Shown piece after piece: positions 1 through 5,732 of a DNA stretch of 5,732 nucleotides. Location: the NCBI GenBank assembly GCA_018657655.1, contig JABHWQ010000259.1, positions 1 to 5,732 of the forward strand. Reading direction: 5' to 3'. Within the stretch, counting starts at the first letter, position 1; each line of letters starts with the position of its first letter. The notes under the pieces were generated by a model. The model did no database searches, was not told where the DNA came from, and saw only the letters and a program-made list of their open reading frames with translations. The position numbers were made by a program, and so were the translations under genes. This DNA comes from Chloroflexota bacterium (GTDB taxonomy: Bacteria > Chloroflexota > Dehalococcoidia > SZUA-161 > SpSt-899).

Positions 1-714
1 AGGTCAATGGCAGAAACCGCTATCGAGGGAATATATCAGGTAGATGCTGCCGGGGACTTCATTTTTGTGAATGATGCCTACGCCAAAATTCTTGGATACA
101 GCCCGAATGAACTATTAGGAAAACATCATCATATAATAATCCCTGATGAGAGCATTGAAGATGCAGTAGAAATCACAACAGCAACCACATCGGGCCAACC
201 CCACAAAGGAGAGTTTGCGCTCAAGCATAGACTTGGCCATTTGGTGCCGGCATATTTCAGTATGGTCGCGCTGGAGTGCTCAGGCCAGGAACCTGGGTTT
301 ACAGGCATTATCCATGATATCACCGAACGCAAACAAGCAGAGACGGCGCTGCAAGATAGTGAGGAGCGGTACAGGTCAATGGCAGAAACCGCTATCGAGG
401 GAATATATCAGGTAGATGCTGCCGGGGACTTCATTTTTGTGAATGATGCCTACGCCAAAATTCTTGGATACAGCCCGAATGAACTATTAGGTAAACATCA
501 TCATATAATAATCCCTGATGAGAACATTGAAGATGCAATAGAAATCACAACAGCAACCACATCGGGCCAACCCCAGAAAGGAGAGTTTGCGCTCAAGCAT
601 AGGCTTGGCCATTTGGTGCCGGCATATTTCAGCATGATCGCGCTGGAGTGCTCAGGCCAGGAACCTGGGTTTGCAGGCATTATCCATGATATCACCGAAC
701 GCAAGCAAGCAGAG
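1..714 (+). repeat. Tandem duplication of a PAS module (372-bp unit, two visible copies)
   Basis: Bases 1-342 and 373-714 align without gaps at an offset of 372 bp (124 codons). I count 9 differences in 342 bases, about 97.4% identity, at positions 120, 152, 166, 204, 231, 261, 265, 301 and 333 of the first copy. Five change the residue (S to N, V to I, H to Q, V to I, T to A) and four are silent. After the DITERKQAE linker the copies diverge into different coiled-coil sequence. The first copy is cut by the window edge, so the array may contain more units upstream. Confidence 0.97.
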
Positions 715-3700
715 CAGTCGCTGCGGGAGAGCGAAGAACGTTTCAGGGGAGTGATTGAAAACTCCTCTGACGCCATTCTTCTATTGGATGAAAACGGCAC
801 TGTGCGCTACGAAAGCCCGGCGTATGAACTCATGCTGGGCTATACGGCCAAGGATGGCACCAGCGGAGGTTTGTACGAACCGGTCCACCCGGACGACCTC
901 CACATCGCAGAAGCGGGATTTGCTGAGATGGCTGCGAATCCCGCAGGGAAGACCTCACGATGTGAGCTAAGGTTTCAACACAAAGGCGGTACGTGGCTCA
1001 CGCTTCACATAGTGGCCAACAACCTTCTCGGCAATCCGGCGGTTCAAGGTTACGTCATACATATACGTAATATTACCGAGCGTAAAAAAGCTGAGGAGGC
1101 ATTGCGGTATCGAGTCCAGTTCGAAAACTTGATCTCTACCCTGTCAACGAACTTCATCAACCTTGACCCGGAGGAGGTTGATAGCGAAATAAACCGTGCC
1201 TTGAAGACTATCGGAGAGTTCGCCAGTGTTGATCGAAGTTATGTTTCATTGTTCGACAGAGACCCTTCCAATATGAGCATCACTCATGAATGCTGTGCCG
1301 AAGGGATAGAACCTCAAATTCAAGACCTTCAGGGTATAAGCATCGAGCCTCTTGCATGGAGCATGAACATACTCCAGCAACTCAATAACCTTCATATCCC
1401 ACGCGTTGCTGATCTACCCACCGAAGCAGCTATGGAAAGGGAGCTTTTCCAATCCCAGGATATCAAATCCGCAATCCTGGTGCCGATGGCCTTTGGGGGA
1501 TTTTTCATGGGATTCCTCGGTTTCGATTCGGTGCGATCTGAGATTTCATGGTCGGATGATAGTATCAAATTGCTCAGAATGGCAGGAGACATCTTTGCTA
1601 ATGCCTTGATGCGTAAACGGGCTGAAGAGGTTTTGCAGCAAGCCTACGCCGAAGTAGAGCAACGGGTTGTAGAGAGAACTGCAGAACTCGCCGAATCCAA
1701 CAGACAACTGCAGGAAGAGATCACAGAGCGCAAGCGAACCGAAGAGGCGTTGAGGGAAAGCGAAGAGAAGTACCGCATGCTCGTGGATAACAGCGCAACT
1801 CCCGTCACATATTATACGGTCGATGGTCAGATTCTGTTCGTCAACACGATCGGGGCCAAGAACCTTGGAGGGAAACCTGAAGACTTCATCGGGAAATCGA
1901 TAGCTGAAGTGCTCCCCGAACTAACTGATGTTATGACAGAGAGAATTCACCTCATCGTCAAACATGGGACAAAAACTGACTATGAAACTCTGGTGTCTAT
2001 TCCCTCGGGTGATCGCTGGTTCTTATCAAATCTTCAACCCATTACCGATGCTAGCGGCAAGGTCTTCGCCATACAGGCGGTCTCTCAAGATATTACCGAG
2101 CGAAAGAAAGCTCAGGAAGCACTACAAGCTAGCGAAGAACGATTCCGCTCCATCACAGAAAACGCCCACGATGTCATAGTTCTGGTAAGCATGGAAGGGA
2201 AAACCCTTTATGCCAGCCCTTCGATCGAACGCGTAACAGGATACACCGCTGAAAACAGGACTAACAATGCATTTATGGAGCTTGCTCACCCCGATGACAT
2301 ACCTGCCGTGGAGAAGAACTTTGCCAGACTCGCCAGTAACCCGGGGTCAGTCGAATCATTTGAATTACGGCTTCAACACAAAGACGGTTCGTGGCGCTGG
2401 GTAGAGGGAATCGCTAAGAATTTCCTGGATGATCCCAGTGTACAGGCGATTGTCGGTAACTACCGGGACATCACCGATCGCAAGCAGTCTGAAGAGGCGC
2501 TGCAAAAGAGCGAGGAGAGTTATAAAGAACTCTTCGCCAGCACCATCGATGGATTGTTTGTGATAGAGTCAGAGGCAATGACCGCCATACTGGTAAATGA
2601 AACCGCTGCCAAGCTCTTTGGTTTTGATACCGCCGAAGAAGCCATCGGTTCCAAACCCCTGGAGTTTGTTCACCATGAGGACAGGGACAGGGTTCTGCAG
2701 GTCATCGCCGAGGATGTGTTCGAAAAACATCTGCGGGATATCGTTGAATGCCGGATGATAACCAAAGACGGCAGAAAAATATGGGTGGAAGCCGTCGGCA
2801 CAAAAATCGAATATCAGGGCAGAATGGCCGGACTGATTTCGTTCAGAAACATCACCGGGCGCAAATGGGCTGAAAAAGCATTGCAGGAAGCCGAAGAAAA
2901 ATGGACCGCACTGGTAAACAATACTCTGGCAACAATACTGGTTATATCGATCGATGGGATAATCCTCTCTATTAATCGAGCCTATCCCGGACATGCGATG
3001 GATGATGTAGTAGGAACAAGCTGCTATGACTACTTACCGCTCAAACACCAGGAAAAAGCAAAAAAGCTTCTGGAAGAGGTATTCGAATACAGAGAAGCCC
3101 GGCGTAGCGAAGCGATCATCATGCTTGAGGAAGGTGAAAGGACATGGCTGGATATCAGTATCACTCCAATGAAAGAATTCAATCGGGTTACCGCTGCGAT
3201 CTATATCACTACCGATATCACCGATCGTAAACGGAGCGAGCGACAATTACAGCAGCATGCCACCGAACTGCGCCGGGCAAATGAGGAACTGGCCCAGTAC
3301 GCCGAAGTAACCTCCCACGATATCTGCACACCACTGCGAGCAATTCGATACTATACTCACCTTTTGCGCAAAGATATGGAAGACACCTCCATCGATGATC
3401 CTAAAGGCTACCTCAACACCATAGACAGTGCCGTATTTGAGGGCGAAGAGCTGGCTCAAAACCTGTTGGCCCTCTCACGCGTCGGGCAGAGCGATCTATG
3501 CTCAGAAAAAGTAGATACCGGAGCACTGCTGGAGAAGATCATTACCGCTGCCGGGCTGCCAGAGGATGTAGAAGTAACAAAGAAAAAGGAATGGCCCGTC
3601 ATCGACGCCGATCCCACACTATTGGGCCAGATATTCCGCAATCTTATCGATAACGCCGTGAAGTTCAATAGTAGTCCCCATAAGCGAATCGAGTTAAACT

Positions 3701-4032
3701 GGGAACTCATCGAAAACGACAGCTATGAATTTACCGTGAAGGATAACGGCATCGGTATCTCCCCCCGCAATCACGAGGAGATATTCAACGTGTTCCGGCA
3801 ACTGCATCATCGATCAGAATACCAAGGCACAGGCATCGGATTGTCCATTGTGAAAAAGGCAGCAAGCAAACTGGGGGGTTCGGTTCGAGTGAAATCAAGG
3901 GCGGGTAGGGGGAGTACTTTCGTGGTGACCATTCCCAAGCACCCGGAACAAGCCCAAAGTGATCCCGCACCCAAACCGGACAAAACTCTGTTGAAATCAC
4001 TACGAAAATGCCGAAAACGATCATCCGGTTAA
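1..4032 (+). CDS. Multi-PAS/GAF sensor histidine kinase, 5'-partial
   Basis: This is a cytoplasmic-looking sensor kinase expected to autophosphorylate on histidine and pass the phosphate to a response regulator. The frame is open to base 1, and the ATG at 7 lies inside a PAS repeat (the second copy reads RYRSMAET), so the true start is upstream. Residues are numbered from that ATG. PAS modules lie at about 1-112, 125-236, 240-362, 589-705, 708-832, 834-959 and 961-1081. Each ends in an I-T-[ED/GR]-RK type linker such as DITERKQAE. A GAF-like domain spans about 368-536, and a heptad-like coiled coil about 544-588. The HisKA H-box is SHDICTPLRAI with His1104, acidic Asp1105 and Thr1108. HATPase_c shows the N-box (NLIDNAVKF, Asn1216), G1 box (DNGIGI, 1246-1251), F-box (IFNVF, 1259-1263) and G2 box (GTGIGL, 1274-1279), so all catalytic motifs are intact. 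No receiver domain or transmembrane helix is visible. The ligands are unknown. Confidence 0.95.
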   Translation, partial: RSMAETAIEGIYQVDAAGDFIFVNDAYAKILGYSPNELLGKHHHIIIPDESIEDAVEITTATTSGQPHKGEFALKHRLGHLVPAYFSMVALECSGQEPGFTGIIHDITERKQAETALQDSEERYRSMAETAIEGIYQVDAAGDFIFVNDAYAKILGYSPNELLGKHHHIIIPDENIEDAIEITTATTSGQPQKGEFALKHRLGHLVPAYFSMIALECSGQEPGFAGIIHDITERKQAEQSLRESEERFRGVIENSSDAILLLDENGTVRYESPAYELMLGYTAKDGTSGGLYEPVHPDDLHIAEAGFAEMAANPAGKTSRCELRFQHKGGTWLTLHIVANNLLGNPAVQGYVIHIRNITERKKAEEALRYRVQFENLISTLSTNFINLDPEEVDSEINRALKTIGEFASVDRSYVSLFDRDPSNMSITHECCAEGIEPQIQDLQGISIEPLAWSMNILQQLNNLHIPRVADLPTEAAMERELFQSQDIKSAILVPMAFGGFFMGFLGFDSVRSEISWSDDSIKLLRMAGDIFANALMRKRAEEVLQQAYAEVEQRVVERTAELAESNRQLQEEITERKRTEEALRESEEKYRMLVDNSATPVTYYTVDGQILFVNTIGAKNLGGKPEDFIGKSIAEVLPELTDVMTERIHLIVKHGTKTDYETLVSIPSGDRWFLSNLQPITDASGKVFAIQAVSQDITERKKAQEALQASEERFRSITENAHDVIVLVSMEGKTLYASPSIERVTGYTAENRTNNAFMELAHPDDIPAVEKNFARLASNPGSVESFELRLQHKDGSWRWVEGIAKNFLDDPSVQAIVGNYRDITDRKQSEEALQKSEESYKELFASTIDGLFVIESEAMTAILVNETAAKLFGFDTAEEAIGSKPLEFVHHEDRDRVLQVIAEDVFEKHLRDIVECRMITKDGRKIWVEAVGTKIEYQGRMAGLISFRNITGRKWAEKALQEAEEKWTALVNNTLATILVISIDGIILSINRAYPGHAMDDVVGTSCYDYLPLKHQEKAKKLLEEVFEYREARRSEAIIMLEEGERTWLDISITPMKEFNRVTAAIYITTDITDRKRSERQLQQHATELRRANEELAQYAEVTSHDICTPLRAIRYYTHLLRKDMEDTSIDDPKGYLNTIDSAVFEGEELAQNLLALSRVGQSDLCSEKVDTGALLEKIITAAGLPEDVEVTKKKEWPVIDADPTLLGQIFRNLIDNAVKFNSSPHKRIELNWELIENDSYEFTVKDNGIGISPRNHEEIFNVFRQLHHRSEYQGTGIGLSIVKKAASKLGGSVRVKSRAGRGSTFVVTIPKHPEQAQSDPAPKPDKTLLKSLRKCRKRSSG

Positions 4033-4079
4033 GATCCTCTCTCCCTCACGGTGTTTTTGGCGCAATAATATCAAACCTC

Positions 4080-4106
4080 TACCAGAATATTACCAATTTG
4101 TTACCA
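4080..4106. promoter_or_regulatory. Three TACCA motifs in 11-bp phase
   Basis: TACCA occurs at 4080-4084, 4091-4095 and 4102-4106, starting exactly 11 bp apart, within an AT-rich intergenic stretch. A further TTACC occurs at 4107-4111 and another at 4122-4126. Direct repeats on one helical face are a common arrangement for regulator binding sites. They lie between the kinase stop and the response regulator promoter. No binding protein can be named, and with only five conserved bases per unit a chance origin is possible. Confidence 0.3.
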
Positions 4107-4183
4107 TTACCCCTTCTAAATTTACCTGGCCTTTTGGGCATTAATGCTACAATACGCCACTAAGACAACAGAATTCGTCAAGT

Positions 4184-4206
4184 ACTGCAACAAAAATTGG
4201 TGCAGT
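4184..4206. promoter_or_regulatory. 23-bp imperfect palindrome, candidate operator
   Basis: The left arm starts ACTGCA (4184-4189) and the right arm ends TGCAGT (4201-4206). Nine of the eleven symmetric pairs match around the central A at 4195. The size and symmetry suit a dimeric helix-turn-helix regulator. It sits 33 bp upstream of the candidate -35 box of the response regulator gene, centred near -80 from the predicted transcription start. That would suit an activator or autoregulatory site. This role is inferred from position only. Confidence 0.4.
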
Positions 4207-4239
4207 CACCCGGTAAGGGAGGTGGTAGATACTACTATG

Positions 4240-4268
4240 AAGACAGATCTCAACAGCTCTGCTATAAT
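4240..4268 (+). promoter_or_regulatory. Sigma70-type promoter for the response regulator gene
   Basis: A perfect TATAAT (-10) lies at 4263-4268. AAGACA at 4240-4245 matches four of six -35 consensus bases with the ideal 17-bp spacer. Transcription would start near 4275, giving a leader of about 43 nt before the ATG at 4318. If translation began at the in-frame ATGs 4144 or 4237, this promoter would lie inside the gene, so its presence favours the 4318 start. Confidence 0.5.
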
Positions 4269-4303
4269 ATCCGAAAAGATGAAAGCCATGCGGACGAAAC
4301 AAC

Positions 4304-4308
4304 AGGAG
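4304..4308 (+). promoter_or_regulatory. Shine-Dalgarno site deciding the response regulator start
   Basis: AGGAG lies 9 bases before the ATG at 4318. The competing ATG at 4237 has a GGGAGG-rich stretch (4217-4222), but 14 bases away, which is longer than usual. The ATGs at 4279 and 4288 lack a good site. Confidence 0.6.
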
Positions 4309-4317
4309 CCAGCCACT

Positions 4318-4995
4318 ATGCGACGCAAGAACGGAGAAATACGGGTAATGGTAACGGACGATCATGCCATATCCCGTGCCGGACTGGCCGGAGTGCTACA
4401 GGCCGAACCCGATATTACAGTTATCGGCGAAGCCATCGATGGCCGGGATGCCATCAGTAAAGCCATGGCCCTCAAGCCCGATATTATCATCATGGATGTC
4501 CTGATGCCTAGATGTAACGGTTTGGAATCGATGATGGAGATGAAGCACCGTCTTCCCCACACCAAAGTGATCATGCTTACCATCTCGGAACGCGAAGATC
4601 ATTTGTTCCAGGCGTTGCGATTCGGAGCGCAGGGTTACCTCTCCAAAGCAGATGCGATCGAGGATATTGTAGTTGCGGTGAGAGGAGTCTGGGATGGTAA
4701 GGTTATGCTTTCGCCTCCCCTGGCCACCAAACTGGTTGCCGAGTTGCATGACGATCCCGAACAACCCGCACTCAGTAGAAGGGAAATACAGGTACTGCAA
4801 ATGCTGGGAGAAGGATTGACCAACACCGAAATATCCCAGAACCTCTTCATCAGTGAGAGCACAGTCCGAACCTACGTCCATCGGCTCATGGAAAAGTTAA
4901 GGCTGAAAAACCGCGGCGAGATAGTTGTCTACGCTGCCTACCACCCTTTTGCCAAAACAAACAATCCTCCACCCACCAGGACCAGCAAGAAATGA
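4318..4995 (+). CDS. NarL/FixJ-family response regulator (REC + LuxR-type HTH)
   Basis: This is a DNA-binding response regulator of 225 residues from the ATG at 4318, a usual length for the NarL/FixJ family. The receiver domain (about 7-125) has the acidic pair Asp14-Asp15 in VTDDHAISRAG, phosphoacceptor Asp60 in IIIMDVLMP, switch Thr88 in VIMLTISE and Lys110 in GYLSKA, so it should be phosphorylatable. The LuxR-type helix-turn-helix (about 152-206) has LSRREIQVLQMLGEGLTN followed by EIS and SESTVRTYVHRLMEKL, the family signature. The C-terminal tail is Pro/Lys/Thr-rich. The gene follows the kinase on the same strand after 285 bp, which makes that kinase the likely phosphodonor. Its own promoter, RBS and terminator suggest it can be a single-gene transcript. 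In-frame ATGs at 4144 and 4237 would add 58 or 27 residues with no family resemblance. The target genes are unknown. Confidence 0.95.
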   Translation: MRRKNGEIRVMVTDDHAISRAGLAGVLQAEPDITVIGEAIDGRDAISKAMALKPDIIIMDVLMPRCNGLESMMEMKHRLPHTKVIMLTISEREDHLFQALRFGAQGYLSKADAIEDIVVAVRGVWDGKVMLSPPLATKLVAELHDDPEQPALSRREIQVLQMLGEGLTNTEISQNLFISESTVRTYVHRLMEKLRLKNRGEIVVYAAYHPFAKTNNPPPTRTSKK

Positions 4996-5022
4996 ACCTG
5001 GCCCTCCTAAAATCAACGGTTG

Positions 5023-5058
5023 ATCCCCTCTTCCCCCAGCAGGGAGAGGGGATTTTTT
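5023..5058 (+). terminator. Rho-independent terminator of the response regulator gene
   Basis: ATCCCCTC plus TCCC (5023-5035, with one bulged T) pairs with GGGAGAGGGGAT (5042-5053). The result is a 12-bp GC-rich stem with a 6-nt loop, running directly into a T tract ending at 5058. It begins 27 bases after the stop codon. The stem also resembles a CCCTCTCCC-type hairpin common in bacterial intergenic regions, but the T tract supports terminator function. Confidence 0.85.
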
Positions 5059-5082
5059 ATGCATCCATCCCCGTTCCTCCAT

Positions 5083-5133
5083 GTAGCGCGAGGCTTTAGC
5101 CTCGCTCATTGCGATCCTGAAGGATCGCGCTAC
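5083..5133. repeat. Cloverleaf-like double-hairpin intergenic repeat
   Basis: Outer arms GTAGCGCG (5083-5090) and CGCGCTAC (5126-5133) are perfect complements. Inside are two hairpins with perfect 8-bp stems and 2-nt loops: GCGAGGCT/AGCCTCGC (5088-5105) and GCGATCCT/AGGATCGC (5111-5128). The outer and inner stems share three bases on each side, so the strand could switch between two folds. The layout is that of a REP/BIME-like or small mobile intergenic repeat. I recall similar GTAGCGCG repeats from other genomes but cannot count copies here. Confidence 0.8.
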
Positions 5134-5174
5134 GAAATCCTTTATCATAATACCATCGCAAATATACGGTTTTG

Positions 5175-5282
5175 TTAGGGAACCTCTGATCAACCCCCTG
5201 TATCCCCCAGTCTTGGGGGACTTTTATACCTGGGGGACACCCCCAGACCCCCGAAGTCACCACTTATTCAGAGCTTCCTTAG
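5175..5282. mobile_element. MITE-like element with IS5-type ends and TTAG target duplication
   Basis: The left end starts GGAACCTCTGATCAA (5179-5193). The right end, read on the minus strand, starts GGAAGCTCTGAATAA (5278 down to 5264). They match at 12 of 15 positions. The 4-bp sequence TTAG flanks both sides (5175-5178 and 5279-5282). IS5-group elements begin with GGAAG-like ends and duplicate YTAR, which fits. The 100-bp interior has no coding capacity and holds two G/C hairpins: TCCCCCA/TGGGGGA (5203-5220) and CTGGGGG/CCCCCAG (5230-5246). It would depend on a transposase encoded elsewhere. Family assignment is inferred from the ends only. Confidence 0.6.
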
Positions 5283-5359
5283 CTTTGTGAGACTGTCTAC
5301 AAGCTGGATATGTAGTTCCGTCCACCGAGCCGGAAGCCACTTCTCTGCCACCCCTCTGG

Positions 5360-5379
5360 ATTCCCGCTTTCGCGGGAAT
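5360..5379. repeat. Dispersed-type hairpin ATTCCCGC/GCGGGAAT
   Basis: ATTCCCGC (5360-5367) and GCGGGAAT (5372-5379) form a perfect 8-bp stem with loop TTTC, in the context GGATTCC…GGAATGAC. From memory, this is a widespread short intergenic repeat found in many copies in diverse bacterial genomes. No T tract follows on either side, so it is probably not a terminator. Confidence 0.65.
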
Positions 5380-5663
5380 GACATGTTCAAATCTCATCTT
5401 TCAAACAATAACCATTAGGCCGTAGACACATACTCCCCCTCGGCCCCAACAGTGCACTGATATCCCTCCCAATCAGCGCGTTTTGCAAAATTATCTGTTT
5501 TTAACAATTCGGTAACTTGGGGCTCAAAAACGCAATTCCGCTGCATGGTTTTACGATGCACTGCCCCGCTTTGTCGCGGAAATCGTGTCACGAATCCGCT
5601 ACATAATTGCCACATTCTGTCTACAAAATTTGGACGTTTTAACGACAGACAAAACCCAATAGG
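5380..5663. other. Intergenic stretch with no recognisable gene
   Basis: No ORF with a convincing start site or domain is visible here. The minus strand is open between stop codons from 5729 down to 5418. The ATG at 5615 would give 66 residues containing WEGYQC, but it lacks a Shine-Dalgarno sequence and I recognise no family. An imperfect inverted repeat, TCTGTC (5616-5621) with GACAGA (5644-5649), lies near the end of this stretch. The region may be decayed sequence. Confidence 0.4.
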
Positions 5664-5732
5664 TGACCTGCCCCCAGTTATTGTACCACCCCCAATGTTA
5701 GAGATGGGAGGAAAGCTGGCTGGATTGTCTCA
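5664..5732. mobile_element. Possible left end of an IS3-family-like element, cut by the window
   Basis: TGACCTGCCCCCAGTTATTG starts at 5664. It resembles the TG-initiated, C-rich terminal inverted repeats (TGACCTG-CCCCC type) of many IS3-family elements. A GGGAGG (5706-5711) that could serve a downstream orfA lies near the edge, but no transposase sequence is visible. The call rests on remembered similarity of about 13 bases, and the opposite end is outside the window. Confidence 0.25.

Noticed and set aside
2569..2994. 141-codon minus-strand open frame inside the kinase gene
   Set aside because: It is fully covered by the well-supported kinase frame (PAS6-PAS7), has no recognisable domain and no plausible RBS; it is an antisense shadow.
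4033..4070. Possible terminator just after the kinase stop (CACGGTG then TTTTT)
   Set aside because: The stem is only about 3 bp, too weak for an intrinsic terminator; read-through into the regulator gene cannot be excluded.
4148..4153. TACAAT as an alternative -10 box
   Set aside because: No acceptable -35 box is found 16-18 bp upstream, and the AAGACA-17-TATAAT promoter downstream is clearly better.
4396..4881. 161-codon minus-strand open frame inside the response regulator
   Set aside because: It mirrors a gene with intact REC and LuxR HTH motifs, and its translation resembles no family I know.
5023..5379. CRISPR array
   Set aside because: The repeats are different inverted repeats of unequal length and spacing, not identical direct repeats with regular spacers; no cas gene is present.
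5415..5615. 66-codon minus-strand ORF (contains WEGYQC, ends YVSTA)
   Set aside because: There is no Shine-Dalgarno sequence before the ATG, no recognised family, and the open frame continues upstream through repeat-like sequence. It could be a relic of a gene but is not supportable as one.
5293..5626. 10-bp direct repeat CTGTCTACAA at 5293-5302 and 5617-5626
   Set aside because: A 10-bp match within about 700 bases is not rare enough by chance, and the flanks do not match; no element boundary is supported.

Overview
The window carries one two-component signalling locus followed by a gene-free stretch packed with short inverted repeats. Base composition is near 50% GC. Codon usage looks similar in the two genes by eye. 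The tail holds repeat types that I associate from memory with Chloroflexota (Dehalococcoidia-like) genomes and some other environmental bacteria: a GTAGCGCG-flanked double hairpin, a TGGGGGAC-rich element and an ATTCCCGC/GCGGGAAT hairpin. A Dehalococcoidia-like bacterium is my best guess, but it is tentative and rests on style rather than a marker gene.

Bases 1-4032 (+) encode a very large multi-PAS sensor histidine kinase whose 5' end lies outside the window. The visible 1343 codons hold seven PAS modules, one GAF module between the third and fourth PAS, a coiled coil, then a HisKA dimerisation/phosphoacceptor domain and a HATPase_c domain. No receiver domain and no membrane segment are visible. 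The first two PAS modules are an almost perfect 372-bp tandem duplication, and the window begins inside the first copy.

Bases 4033-4317 are intergenic. They contain three TACCA motifs spaced exactly 11 bp apart, a 23-bp imperfect palindrome, and a good sigma70-type promoter (AAGACA, 17 bp, TATAAT). A well-spaced AGGAG follows. Bases 4318-4995 (+) encode a NarL/FixJ-type response regulator (REC plus LuxR-type helix-turn-helix), the likely partner of the kinase. A strong intrinsic terminator follows at 5023-5058.

Bases 4996-5732 contain no convincing gene. In order they hold the terminator, a cloverleaf-like double hairpin (5083-5133), a roughly 100-bp MITE-like element with IS5-type ends and a TTAG target duplication (5175-5282), a dispersed-type hairpin (5360-5379), a stretch with no recognisable content, and a sequence resembling the end of an IS3-family element near the right edge.

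The working model is that the kinase integrates several cytoplasmic cues through its PAS/GAF array and phosphorylates the adjacent regulator, which then controls transcription. The regulator appears to have its own promoter and may act on the palindrome or phased repeats upstream of itself. The ligands and target genes cannot be read from this sequence.
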